Source: M1-B18 sp048264125 (lineage in GTDB: Bacteria; Bacillota; Clostridia; Peptostreptococcales; Natronincolaceae). From it: a stretch of 64,000 bases of DNA. Position numbers and translations under genes: made by a program. This document shows, in pieces, positions 36,020 through 44,144 of the stretch (within the stretch, counting starts at the first letter, position 1; the number at the start of each line of letters is the position of its first letter). The stretch covers positions 62,001 to 126,000 of the forward strand of contig JBLXDM010000001.1 in NCBI GenBank assembly GCA_048264125.1, written 5' to 3'. The notes beneath the pieces were generated by a model. The model saw only the letters and a program-made list of their open reading frames with translations. It was not told the DNA's origin and did not search any database.

Positions 36020-37423
36020 TTGAAGGAAATCAAGGCTGATACTGTTAGAGCTTTTATCTTTAAGGAAATAAAAGTGGGAAGAATAAAAACGGGGCAGCGA
36101 CTTCCCAGCTGTAGGGAGCTATCTGCAAGGCTTGGTGTCAATAAAATCACTGTAAACAAGGCCTATCATCAGCTGGAAAGGGAAAATGTGGTCTATAGTA
36201 TTCCACGGGGAGGCTTTTATCTGCTGGATGAATATAATGATATGGCTGCTAAAGATGGAGAAAAGGTGGATTTTTCCTCTGTTAAGCCGGATGAGGGCCT
36301 TATACCCTATAGGGAGTTTACCCATGTAATGAATCGGGCAATTGATCTGCATCAGAGGAGTATTTTTAATTATGAGGCCGTAGGTGGCTTAGCTTCCCTC
36401 AGAGAAACCCTTAAAAATGAATTTATGAAGGACGGCGTATATACGAATACTGAACAAATAGTTATAACCCATGGGGCACAACAGGCCATTAATCTTGTGC
36501 TGCAGGCTATTTTTAGGGGAAACAAAGGAAGACTGCTGGTGGAGGTCCCTACCTATAGCTTGGCTTTAAGGCTTGCGGATCATCTGGGTATAGAGGTAGT
36601 GGGAATTGAAAGAAAAAAGGCGGGCTACGACTATCGGGAGCTTGAAAAATTATTGGCTTCAGGAGAAATTCTCGCCTTCTATGTCATACCCAGACATCAC
36701 AATCCCACCGGCTTTACCCTTGTGGAAGGGGATAAGCAAAGACTCGCGGAGCTATCGGTAAAATATAATGTGACCATTATTGAGGACGATTATCTGGCGG
36801 ATTTGGGCTCCAAAAGGAGCGTGCTGCCAATACATTATTATGATACCAGCAAAAATACCGTTTATATCCGAAGCTTTTCCAAAACCTTTATGCCGGGCAT
36901 CAGGATGGGGGCAGCGGTTCTGCCCAAGGGCATGGTGGAAACGGTGCTGGACCTGAAGCATACCAATGATTTAAATACCTCAAAGCTACCGCAGGCAGCC
37001 CTGGATTTATTTATAAAATCCGGCATGTATGAAAAGCATATTAAAAAAATCAAAAATTTGTATGAGGCAAAATTGAAGCTGGCGGCAGAAATAATGAAGT
37101 CATTGGATACTGAGGAATTGTTTTATCATGTGCCAAAGCATGGCATTTTTATTTGGCTAAAGCTGCCGGAGGATATCAATGCCATAGAGCTGGAAACGGA
37201 GCTTGCGGGCAGAGGCATTTTAATAAAGGTGGCATCGGAGTTTTTCCCTGTGGGATACAGAGAAGAATACAAAGCCAACAGCTATGTCAGGCTATGTGTT
37301 CTAGGAGTAAAGAAGGAAAATATCAAGGCTCTGGCTTCTATTATTTCGGTTATAAAAAGCATGCAAACGGAGGCATTAGGGAGAGGACTAAAGTATAAAT
37401 TATACCCCCGAGGGTCAAACTAA
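36020..37423 (+). CDS. MocR-family (GntR-aminotransferase fusion) regulator
   Basis: About 467 aa; start TTG 36020, 6 nt after AAGGGGTG. The N-terminal GntR winged helix reads GRIKTGQRLPSCRELSARLG then NKITVNKAYHQLERENVVYS. The C-terminal aminotransferase-I fold has ITHGAQQAINLVLQAI, VIPRHHNPTGFTL, EDDYLADL and the PLP lysine in IRSFSKTFMPGIRMG. MocR proteins use PLP-bound amino compounds as effectors and often control a divergent gene, here the class-III aminotransferase and GNAT. Confidence 0.93.
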   Translation: MKEIKADTVRAFIFKEIKVGRIKTGQRLPSCRELSARLGVNKITVNKAYHQLERENVVYSIPRGGFYLLDEYNDMAAKDGEKVDFSSVKPDEGLIPYREFTHVMNRAIDLHQRSIFNYEAVGGLASLRETLKNEFMKDGVYTNTEQIVITHGAQQAINLVLQAIFRGNKGRLLVEVPTYSLALRLADHLGIEVVGIERKKAGYDYRELEKLLASGEILAFYVIPRHHNPTGFTLVEGDKQRLAELSVKYNVTIIEDDYLADLGSKRSVLPIHYYDTSKNTVYIRSFSKTFMPGIRMGAAVLPKGMVETVLDLKHTNDLNTSKLPQAALDLFIKSGMYEKHIKKIKNLYEAKLKLAAEIMKSLDTEELFYHVPKHGIFIWLKLPEDINAIELETELAGRGILIKVASEFFPVGYREEYKANSYVRLCVLGVKKENIKALASIISVIKSMQTEALGRGLKYKLYPRGSN

Positions 37424-37437
37424 ATGACTAGGAAACA

Positions 37438-38154
37438 ATGAAGCGGGGAATTGAAATGTTTAAGGGACCAAAAAGCAAGGGACTAATGATTGTGGCAGCT
37501 CTAATAGCGGCCATTGCTATATTTTTAATATGGAAATACGAGGCCTGGGAGCTATTTAGCATGAGTTATCTCAGGCGCTTTACGGGAAGAATACGAGACC
37601 TAAAAGCAATGGGCGTCATATTATATCTTTTCGTATATGCAGTGTCGGTATTATTGTTTATGCCTAGCCTCCCCTTCACCCTATTGGGGGGAATAACCTA
37701 TGGCATAGGCTGGGGAATAGTTATTGCAACCTGCGGAGATTTTTTTGGATCTGCCCTTGCCTTTGTTATAAGCAGATATTTGGCTAAGGAAAAAATAGAG
37801 GCACGGTTAAAGCATCATAAGGCTTTTCAAGAGATTAATGAGGGGGTTCAGAAGGAGGGCTGGAGAATAGTTGCTATAACCAGAATGGTTCCCATTATCC
37901 CCCATTGGTTTCAAAACTATGCTTATGGAGTGACAAAAATATCCTTTAAAACCTATGCATTTGTATGCTTTCTAAGTATACTTCCCGGTACTGCCGTGTG
38001 GGTGTTCACTATAAATACCTTAGGCAGGGGACAGGAGGATGCGAAGAGATCAATGCTTTATCTGGCTCTAGCCACTATAGCGATAGTGGGGGGGTCATAT
38101 ATTCCCAAGTATATCTATAAAAAAAAGCATTTGAATAACAGGAGCAATCCTTAA
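37438..38154 (+). CDS. TVP38/TMEM64 (DedA-superfamily) membrane protein
   Basis: 238 aa, about five or six hydrophobic segments. The DedA-like core is visible: MPSLPFTLLGGITYGIGWGI, GDFFGSALAFVISRYLAKE and the conserved amphipathic VAITRMVPIIPHWFQNYAYG, then FLSILPGTAVWVF. Such proteins act in membrane lipid or proton homeostasis; the precise role here is unknown. Two starts are possible, 37438 (AGGA, 7 nt) and 37456 (CGGGGAA). It follows the MocR gene by 14 bp. Confidence 0.88.
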   Translation: MKRGIEMFKGPKSKGLMIVAALIAAIAIFLIWKYEAWELFSMSYLRRFTGRIRDLKAMGVILYLFVYAVSVLLFMPSLPFTLLGGITYGIGWGIVIATCGDFFGSALAFVISRYLAKEKIEARLKHHKAFQEINEGVQKEGWRIVAITRMVPIIPHWFQNYAYGVTKISFKTYAFVCFLSILPGTAVWVFTINTLGRGQEDAKRSMLYLALATIAIVGGSYIPKYIYKKKHLNNRSNP

Positions 38155-38318
38155 TGCTAAAAAACTAACTTAACTTGACAAAACCTGCACAATTCTTTAA
38201 TATTTTAATGAATTGTGTATTTTTGTTGCTGTTTTTAATATACAAGACAGTAGTTAAGGCATTACACGATTTAGGCAAATATATGCTAAGACATTGGATT
38301 TAAGAAAGGGGTTTATTC

Positions 38319-38573
38319 ATGTATTCATTTACACCAAGAGGCGTATGTGCACAACAAATTGTTTTTTCCATCAAGGATGGATTTATAGAAAAGGTAGCCT
38401 TCAACGGAGGATGTTCAGGTAATCTTCAAGGCATAAGCCGTCTTATTGAAGGTATGGCGGTAGAGGAAGCCATAACGAAGCTAAGCGGAATTCCCTGTGG
38501 CGGTAGACCTACCTCATGTCCGGATCAGCTGGCTATTGCCTTAGAGGCTGCAATTAAACAGGAAGCTGTATAA
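38319..38573 (+). CDS. TSCPD domain protein (TIGR03905-like)
   Basis: 84 aa. Signature Cys residues in FTPRGVCAQQIVFSI, FNGGCSGNLQGISRLIEGM, GIPCGGRPTSCPDQLA; the last motif names the TSCPD family. The domain also occurs at the C-terminus of vitamin B12-dependent ribonucleotide reductases and binds a metal through cysteines. Free-standing forms are common in Clostridia and their function is unknown. AAAGGGG precedes the ATG. Confidence 0.9.
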   Translation: MYSFTPRGVCAQQIVFSIKDGFIEKVAFNGGCSGNLQGISRLIEGMAVEEAITKLSGIPCGGRPTSCPDQLAIALEAAIKQEAV

Positions 38574-38651
38574 ATTGATACATTTTTTAATATAAAAGCT
38601 TAATAATAAGAGATATAGCTAGTGCTTCGTCGCATTGGGCTAATATTAAAT

Positions 38652-38836
38652 GAGGAAATTACATAATAAGATCAGCAGTCTGTTTATACAAAGTCAAAAG
38701 TTTCCTGCTTAGTGCCCAACGGGCTAATTTATTTAATTGAATTTCAAGTGTTATTAGCCCTAGGCAATGCGATAAGCTTTTAACCTTGTATAAACTAAAA
38801 TATATAAGCACTACCATGGTAATATGCAATTTCCTC
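38652..38836 (+). repeat. Family A fold-back repeat with AAAT duplication
   Basis: 185 bp from GAGGAAATTACATAAT to ATATGCAATTTCCTC, with inner arms GTTTATACAAAGTCAAAAG and CTTTTAACCTTGTATAAAC. AAAT is present on both sides (38648-38651 and 38837-38840). A short stretch just before it (38622-38648) resembles a reversed fragment of the same family. It ends 32 bp before the dbpA start codon. Nothing else is seen in 38574-38868. Confidence 0.85.
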
Positions 38837-38868
38837 AAATAAATAGAAGTAAAGAAAGAGCTGATAAA

Positions 38869-40320
38869 ATGAAGGATAAAGGTTTCGAAAATTACAAGCT
38901 TAGTGATGAGCTGCTAAAGTCAATCGCCATGCTTGGCTATCAAAGCCCTACAAATGTGCAGGAAAAGGTTATACCGGAACTGCTGGAGCATAAGGATATC
39001 ATAGTGAAGTCTCAAACCGGAAGCGGAAAGACGGCTGCCTATGCGATTCCCATATGTGAATTGGTGGAGTGGGAGGACAATAAGCCTCAGGCATTGGTGA
39101 TGGTTCCCACGAGAGAGCTGGCTATTCAGGTAAAGGAGGATTTCTTTAATTTAGGAAGATTTAAGCGGATTAAGGTATCTGCCCTTTTTGGAAAGGCCCC
39201 CTTTGAGCTGCAGGAAAAGGAGCTAAAGCAGAAAACTCATGTTGTGGTGGGTACTCCTGGGCGCACCATTGATCATCTGGAGAGAGGAACCCTTGATGTC
39301 TCCAGCATTAAGTATTTAGTAATCGATGAAGCAGATGAAATGCTTAGCATGGGCTTCCTTGATCAGCTGGAGAGCATTATATGCCGTCTGCCGAAGGATA
39401 GGGTGACGGTGCTATTGTCGGCAACAATGGCAAAGGATATAGAGTCCCTATGTCAGGAATATATGAAAAACCCAAGCTTTATAGAAATTGCCGCCCAAAG
39501 CACTGCTGTGGACAGAATACTTCAAGAGGCCTATGCTGTAGAGGAACACGAAAAGGAAGAGCTCTTAAAGGATATCACTGTGGTTGAAAATCCTGATAGC
39601 TGTATTATTTTTTGTAATACTAAGCAGCGGGTGGACGAGGTGTATGAGGAGCTTTTAAGCCGCAGCTATACCTGTGAAAAGCTACATGGCGGAATGGAGC
39701 AGCGGGACAGATTGCGGGTTATGAATAATTTTAAGCAGGGATATTTCAGATATTTAATAGCCACAGACGTTGCTGCCAGAGGTATAGATATTGATAACAT
39801 TTCTCTCGTTATTAACTATGATATACCGCAGGATAAGGAGGTCTATGTCCATAGAATCGGAAGAACCGGACGGAAAGATAGGGAAGGGAAGGCTATAACT
39901 CTAATTAGCGAGACTGACGATAGGTATTTGCGTGATATCACTAAGTATATCGGCAAGGAGCTGATTATTAAGGAAAAGCCTGACAGGTCTCAGGTGTCTA
40001 GCCTTAAGAAGGCTTTTTTAGAGAAAATGAATGCTTCATCTATAATAAAAGAAGCAAAGGGCACGCCTTTGAATCAGGAGATCATGAAGCTACACATAAA
40101 TGCCGGTAAGAAGACAAAAATGAGAGCTGTGGATATCGTTGGTACCCTATGCAATATTGAGGGTATAACTAAGGATGACATAGGCATCATCAATATATTG
40201 GATATTTCTACATATGTTGAAATATTAAATAATAAAGGCGAGCTGGCCTTTCAAGAGCTACAGAAGATCAATATTAAGGGTAGGCCAAGGAAGGTTAGTA
40301 AAGTGGAAACGACTAAATAG
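38869..40320 (+). CDS. dbpA: DEAD-box RNA helicase, DbpA/YxiN type
   Basis: About 483 aa. The start is ATG 38869; frames starting upstream lie in the repeat. The helicase core has the Q-motif region LGYQSPTNVQEKVIP, motif I SQTGSGKTAA, Ia PTRELAIQ, II IDEADEMLS, III LLSATM, and VI VHRIGRTGRKD. The C-terminal 75 residues (MRAVDIVGTLCNIEGITKDD, GIINILDISTYVEILN) match the DbpA RNA-binding domain, which targets 23S rRNA helix 92 for large-subunit assembly. The ribosome site is weak (AAAGAAAGAG), and a mobile repeat lies directly upstream. Confidence 0.93.
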   Translation: MKDKGFENYKLSDELLKSIAMLGYQSPTNVQEKVIPELLEHKDIIVKSQTGSGKTAAYAIPICELVEWEDNKPQALVMVPTRELAIQVKEDFFNLGRFKRIKVSALFGKAPFELQEKELKQKTHVVVGTPGRTIDHLERGTLDVSSIKYLVIDEADEMLSMGFLDQLESIICRLPKDRVTVLLSATMAKDIESLCQEYMKNPSFIEIAAQSTAVDRILQEAYAVEEHEKEELLKDITVVENPDSCIIFCNTKQRVDEVYEELLSRSYTCEKLHGGMEQRDRLRVMNNFKQGYFRYLIATDVAARGIDIDNISLVINYDIPQDKEVYVHRIGRTGRKDREGKAITLISETDDRYLRDITKYIGKELIIKEKPDRSQVSSLKKAFLEKMNASSIIKEAKGTPLNQEIMKLHINAGKKTKMRAVDIVGTLCNIEGITKDDIGIINILDISTYVEILNNKGELAFQELQKINIKGRPRKVSKVETTK

Positions 40321-40338
40321 CTTGCTAAGTGAGGGAGC

Positions 40339-40375
40339 CTCCCCCGAGGTAGAAGGGGGAGACTTTTTATTTTAT
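40339..40375. terminator. Intrinsic terminator after dbpA
   Basis: CTCCCCC (40339-40345) with GGGGGAG (40355-40361) and a 9-nt loop, followed by a T tract. Convergent genes meet here. Confidence 0.85.
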
Positions 40376-40590
40376 TTGATCAGTCTATTCATAAGACTTT
40401 TTTTGTAGTTCCTTAGCTTATTCATATCGAACCTTAGTGCAATAAAGCCTAAAATATAGAAGGCTATACCAATCCCCAGTACAAAGCCCATTATAGAGTC
40501 AGGAATATTTAAAAAACGTTTGGCTAAAAAGTAAAATATAGTGACGATAGCTCCTAGAACATAATAAATATTAGCTCCTTCATTTTTCAT
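40372..40590 (-). CDS. Small two-helix membrane protein
   Basis: 72 aa, with two hydrophobic helices (about 8-25 and 31-52) and a basic C-terminus (NYKKSLMNRLIK). No family recognised. It is the last gene of the XRE-membrane-membrane operon, 12 bp after the previous gene, with AGGAGGGAC before the ATG. Confidence 0.65.
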   Translation of the reverse strand: MKNEGANIYYVLGAIVTIFYFLAKRFLNIPDSIMGFVLGIGIAFYILGFIALRFDMNKLRNYKKSLMNRLIK

Positions 40591-40602
40591 AACAAGTCCC
40601 TC

Positions 40603-41055
40603 CTAAAATTTGCGTCTATAATATAACTTTAAAAAGCCCTTCATAAAAGCCATAAAAATAAGCACTGACAATAAAGTGATAAATACCAGCTGGTTGAAAA
40701 AGCCTGCGGCTACTGTGGCTATGCCCAGCACTGCTAAGGAAAGGTTAAAGCCTACACCACCAATTTTATCCCGAATAAGTCTTGTTCTTTCATCATTTTC
40801 CGCTATGTATAGCTTCTTAAGCTTGGCTTCGTCCTTCATTGCCCTTGTGTAATTTACAATATCCTTCAGCAGCATTACCTGTATACCAGTGAAAATCCCA
40901 ACCTGATAGCCTCTAATCATGTCAGATAAATTATCGCCCCCCACCGCCACTCTTGTTCTATATAGAAGTGTAAGGGCAACAAAGCCTATTGCCAGTAGAT
41001 TAAAGCCCACCAATGCGTACAATCTTTTCTTTAAAGCAATTTTGTACTTATCCAT
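40603..41055 (-). CDS. Membrane protein of XRE-controlled operon (DUF6773/DUF2178-like)
   Basis: 150 aa. Four hydrophobic helices in two pairs (about 15-33 and 50-65, then 100-120 and 124-140), separated by a charged cytoplasmic loop with LYIAENDERTRLIRDKIGG, a motif typical of small proteins encoded beside XRE regulators in Firmicutes. Its start abuts the stop of the regulator gene. No function can be assigned. Confidence 0.7.
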   Translation of the reverse strand: MDKYKIALKKRLYALVGFNLLAIGFVALTLLYRTRVAVGGDNLSDMIRGYQVGIFTGIQVMLLKDIVNYTRAMKDEAKLKKLYIAENDERTRLIRDKIGGVGFNLSLAVLGIATVAAGFFNQLVFITLLSVLIFMAFMKGFLKLYYRRKF

Positions 41056-41262
41056 TTACAATTCCTCCACTTCTGAAAAATCAAACACATCTTCAATTGT
41101 CAGATCGAAATATTTTGCTATTTTATAAGCTAAAACCAATGATGCAGTATACTTTTCACATTCTAATGAGGTGATTGTCTGTCTGGTAACACCCACTGCC
41201 AAAGCTAATTCCTCCTGGGAGAGCCTGTGCTTCTTACGTAATTCCTGAATCCTTGTCTTCAA
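41056..41262 (-). CDS. XRE-family (Cro/CI) regulator, small
   Basis: About 68 aa. The start is TTG (complement 41260-41262), 7 nt after AAGGAGG. The whole protein is one HTH_3 domain: MKTRIQELRKKHRLSQEELA, VGVTRQTITSLECEKYTASL, AYKIAKYFDLTIEDVF. It heads an operon with two membrane proteins. CTTTGCAA repeats in and around its promoter indicate autoregulation. Confidence 0.93.
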   Translation of the reverse strand: MKTRIQELRKKHRLSQEELALAVGVTRQTITSLECEKYTASLVLAYKIAKYFDLTIEDVFDFSEVEEL

Positions 41263-41272
41263 GGCTATTCCT

Positions 41273-41340
41273 CCTTGCAAAGTTAACTGTACACCTTTAG
41301 TATAGTATGCTTTGCAATCAATGTCAAGTGAGCTTTGCAA
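41273..41340 (-). promoter_or_regulatory. XRE operon promoter with three CTTTGCAA repeats
   Basis: Minus-strand TTGACA (41322-41327), 17 bp, TATACT (41299-41304). CTTTGCAA occurs at 41310-41317 and 41333-41340 on the plus strand and as CTTTGCAAGG on the minus strand at 41273-41282. One copy is in the spacer, one upstream of -35, and one at the ribosome site. Confidence 0.75.
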
Positions 41341-41341
41341 A

Positions 41342-41371
41342 AAAAAAAAAGGGCTAAGACAATAGCCCTTT
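41342..41371 (-). terminator. Intrinsic terminator of the GNAT gene
   Basis: On the minus strand the stem AAAGGGCT/AGCCCTTT (41348-41355, 41364-41371) is followed by a run of about 12 T. Confidence 0.85.
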
Positions 41372-41380
41372 ACCCAAGAT

Positions 41381-41722
41381 CTATAACAAGAAGCTCTTCT
41401 TTATGCCATCGGTATAAACTACCCCCATCTGCTGCCAAAACTCACAGGCCTCATTGATAGACCAACCATATAGGGTATTGTATTCCTCCTTCAGCTGTTT
41501 AACTGCTAGACTGCCATAGCCCTTACGTCTTTCATTCGTATATATTCCTATAAACTCAATATATACACCTTTGTAAGCCCTCCGCAAATTAAGCACAGCC
41601 TCGCCTACAATTTTGTTGTCTGCAGAATCCATAATCATCACAATCCTTGAGTCCCTTGAATATACAGTAAAATAGCTTGAAATAAACCTTGATACCTCTC
41701 TGGTTTCAATAAATTTCAGCAT
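41381..41722 (-). CDS. GNAT-like N-acetyltransferase, short
   Basis: About 113 aa; ATG with GGGAGGAAGG upstream. Central motif VYIEFIGIYTNERRKGYGSLAVKQL is a GNAT motif A with RRKGYGS for acetyl-CoA. The C-terminal ACEFWQQMGVVYTDG matches motif B. Shorter than usual at the N-terminus. Substrate unknown. Confidence 0.8.
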   Translation of the reverse strand: MLKFIETREVSRFISSYFTVYSRDSRIVMIMDSADNKIVGEAVLNLRRAYKGVYIEFIGIYTNERRKGYGSLAVKQLKEEYNTLYGWSINEACEFWQQMGVVYTDGIKKSFLL

Positions 41723-42040
41723 TTTCCTTCCTCCCAACAGCTTAATGCTTCGGAGTATAAGCAAAGTAGTCAAATAATGTTTATGTAAAAGATCTATGCT
41801 TCAGAATATAATAATGTAAATTTCTCCTACACTTCAAAGCATAGCTGCTTTTGTATGTGGGAGGTGGATTCCAATCTCCGTCTCCTTATATCCATATTTT
41901 AACATAGATAGATTAAATAAACTGCCCCAATTTCTCACGTAAAAAAGGAACAATAGCGATTCTAAGAAATATTATGTTAACACAAAGTCTTTTGTTCTTC
42001 AGAGACCTAGTGCAAGCTCTCCAATATATGAGGTGATATA
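41723..42040. other. Gene-free interval with CTATGCTT inverted repeat
   Basis: 318 bp without a gene. CTATGCTT (41794-41801) and AAGCATAG (41837-41844) are complementary. The sequence TGCTTCGGAGTATAA near 41743 is echoed as TGCTTCAGAATATAA near 41797, a possible decayed 54-bp tandem duplication. No convincing promoter was identified for the plus-strand gene at 42041. Confidence 0.4.
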
Positions 42041-43387
42041 ATGAAATCTCGCTACTTTGAGGGCTTAACGGGAGCTGTGATTACTCCCCACGACCCAGGC
42101 TATGAGGAGGCCCGACAGGAATGGAATAGGGCTATTCAAAGGTATCCCATAGCAATTGTATACTGTCGCAAAAAAACAGATGTCAGCAATGCCATCTGCT
42201 GGGCAAGGAAAAGAAGGGTTGGAATAAGAATTCGGTCCAGAGGACATCATTATGAGGGCTACTCCACAGGTAATTGTATACTTGTTATTGATATAAGCAA
42301 GCTACAGCGTGTTGAGATTAATGCAGTCCAGGGGACTGTTACAGTTGAGGGTGGAGTAAATAATAGTCAGCTTTACGAGGCTTTGGGAGCTAAGGGCTAT
42401 AGCTTTCCTGGAGGGACCTGTCCAACGGTGGGGGTAACAGGCTATACCCTTGGTGGTGGCTGGGGCTATAGTAGCAGGCTTATGGGGCTGGGCTGTGACA
42501 GCCTTCTGGAGCTGGAGATAATTGACTATACAGGCAGGTGCTTAAGGGTAAACAAAAGCTATAATGCAGATATGTTTTGGGCTTTAAGGGGGGCTGGAGG
42601 AGGAAACCTTGGAATTGTCGTTTCCCTCACCTTTAAGCTTCCGCCGAAGGATGAAGGCGTTACACTGGTGCAGCTATATTATCCCAATGCCAGTAGGGAT
42701 ACGATGGTGGACTTTATGGAAATCTGGCAGAAATGGCTGGAGGGCCTGGACCCTAAGCTTACTATGTCTGCAAGCCTTTATTATTCTATTGAGGATAATA
42801 CAGCCATTTATGGCAGAGGCATTTTTTTTGGCAGTGCAGAGGAGGCAGAGCCTTTGCTAAAGCCCTTTACTGATATTGAGGGGGCTGATCTGTCTCTGGA
42901 GGAAATGTCCTTTTATGAGGCGATGCAAAAGGTACAGGCAGCATATCCATCCTATGAAAAATTCAAATCCACAGGCCGCTTTGTGCATAAACACTATGAT
43001 AGATGTGAGCTGGAAGAAATACTTGCCCCAATTTTTGAAGCACCACAGGGCTCTGTCTTTGCAGCAATAACCCTCTATGCCCTTGGGGGCAGGGTTGCAG
43101 AGGTGGATAAGAGGGAAACCGCCTTTTACTTTAGGTCTGCCGACTATATTATGGGCATACAATCTGTATGGGAAAAGGATATTTATGCAGAGGAAAATGT
43201 TGAATGGGTTCAAAAGGGCTTTAATTATATAAAAGCAATAACCTTTGGTTCATATGTAAACTTCCCCTTCAGTCCTTTAGAGGATTATGAAAGGGCATAT
43301 TATGGAGAAAATGCCCAACGCTTAAGAAAAATTAATGAAAAATATGATCCCTTCAATGTATTTAATTTTCCACAGGCCATAAAATAG
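42041..43387 (+). CDS. FAD-linked oxidase, berberine bridge enzyme (BBE) family
   Basis: 448 aa. N-terminal PCMH-type FAD domain with RIRSRGHHYEGYSTGN, holding the 8-alpha-histidyl His, and GGTCPTVGVTGYTLGGGWG, holding Cys127 that would form the second (6-S-cysteinyl) flavin link. FWALRGAGGGNLGIV is the canonical third FAD motif, and the C-terminus has the BBE tail YYGENAQRLRKINEKYDPFNVF. Members oxidise carbohydrates, alkaloids or polyketides with O2; a flavin oxidase in a clostridial setting is notable. GAGGTGATATA precedes the ATG. Monocistronic, with a terminator. Confidence 0.93.
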   Translation: MKSRYFEGLTGAVITPHDPGYEEARQEWNRAIQRYPIAIVYCRKKTDVSNAICWARKRRVGIRIRSRGHHYEGYSTGNCILVIDISKLQRVEINAVQGTVTVEGGVNNSQLYEALGAKGYSFPGGTCPTVGVTGYTLGGGWGYSSRLMGLGCDSLLELEIIDYTGRCLRVNKSYNADMFWALRGAGGGNLGIVVSLTFKLPPKDEGVTLVQLYYPNASRDTMVDFMEIWQKWLEGLDPKLTMSASLYYSIEDNTAIYGRGIFFGSAEEAEPLLKPFTDIEGADLSLEEMSFYEAMQKVQAAYPSYEKFKSTGRFVHKHYDRCELEEILAPIFEAPQGSVFAAITLYALGGRVAEVDKRETAFYFRSADYIMGIQSVWEKDIYAEENVEWVQKGFNYIKAITFGSYVNFPFSPLEDYERAYYGENAQRLRKINEKYDPFNVFNFPQAIK

Positions 43388-43403
43388 TATGAATAATAGA
43401 GCA

Positions 43404-43440
43404 AAATTAAATGCCCTTTAAGTAGGGTGTTTAATTTTAT
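43404..43440 (+). terminator. Intrinsic terminator
   Basis: AAATTAAA and CCCT pair with AGGG and TTTAATTT around TTAAGT (43404-43437), followed by T-rich sequence. Confidence 0.75.
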
Positions 43441-43516
43441 TTCTAAAATAAGACAAGCTGTTGTCATATTATATTGCTATAATAATTAAAAGAGCAGAAG
43501 GAGAGGAGTGATAGAT

Positions 43517-44140
43517 ATGAAGCAGGAGTGGAAAAAGCAGGAGAAGGCATTATACATGCCGAAGGAGGCTCCAGAGCTTTTAGAGGTGCCTAGGTTTAAG
43601 TTTTTTACACTGGAGGGTAAGGGAAATCCTAATGGCGATACCTTCGCCGATGAGGTAGGTGCCCTATATGCCCTTGCCTATGGCGTAAAAATGCTGCCTA
43701 AAAAGGGCATTATACCGGAGGGATATTTTGATTATACGGTATATCCCCTAGAGGGTATTTGGAGCTTGACGGAGGAGGCAATATTATCAGGGGTATTTGA
43801 CAAGGAGCAGCTAATATATAAAATAATGATTAGGCAGCCGGATTTTGTATCGGAGGAGCTGGCAGATGAGACAATTAAAGCAGTGGCTAAGAAGAAGCCA
43901 AGCCCTTACTATAATAACGTTAGATTTGAGGAGCTGGAGGATGGCCTATCGGTTCAAATGCTTCATGTGGGCTCCTATGATGACGAACCCAGAAGCTTTG
44001 AAAAAATGAAGGAATTTTGCCGGGAGAATAACCTCGTCAGAGAGGATTTGCGTCACAGGGAGATTTATATATCGGATGCCAGAAAAACGCCACCAGAGAA
44101 GCTGAAGACCAACCTGAGATATTTTGTTAAAAGGGGCTGA
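43517..44140 (+). CDS. GyrI-like small-molecule-binding protein
   Basis: About 207 aa; ATG 43517 preceded by GGAGAGGAG. Matches the stand-alone GyrI-like family by VPRFKFFTLEGKGNPNGD, ALYALAYGVKM, YTVYPLEGIW, VRFEELEDGLSVQMLHVGSY and HREIYISDARKTPPEKLKT. Such proteins bind or hydrolyse hydrophobic or cyclopropanoid compounds; no DNA-binding domain is present. Next gene begins 4 bp after the stop. Confidence 0.9.
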   Translation: MKQEWKKQEKALYMPKEAPELLEVPRFKFFTLEGKGNPNGDTFADEVGALYALAYGVKMLPKKGIIPEGYFDYTVYPLEGIWSLTEEAILSGVFDKEQLIYKIMIRQPDFVSEELADETIKAVAKKKPSPYYNNVRFEELEDGLSVQMLHVGSYDDEPRSFEKMKEFCRENNLVREDLRHREIYISDARKTPPEKLKTNLRYFVKRG

Positions 44141-44144
44141 TTTA

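Noticed and set aside
38824..38868. Start of dbpA at 38824
   Set aside because: The segment is the end of a family A repeat; the helicase domain begins naturally at MKDKGFENY (38869).
42857..43213. Long antisense frame inside the BBE-type oxidase gene
   Set aside because: Codon pattern and protein motifs support the plus-strand gene; the antisense frame has no ribosome site or recognisable domain. Other long opposite-strand frames were set aside for the same reason.
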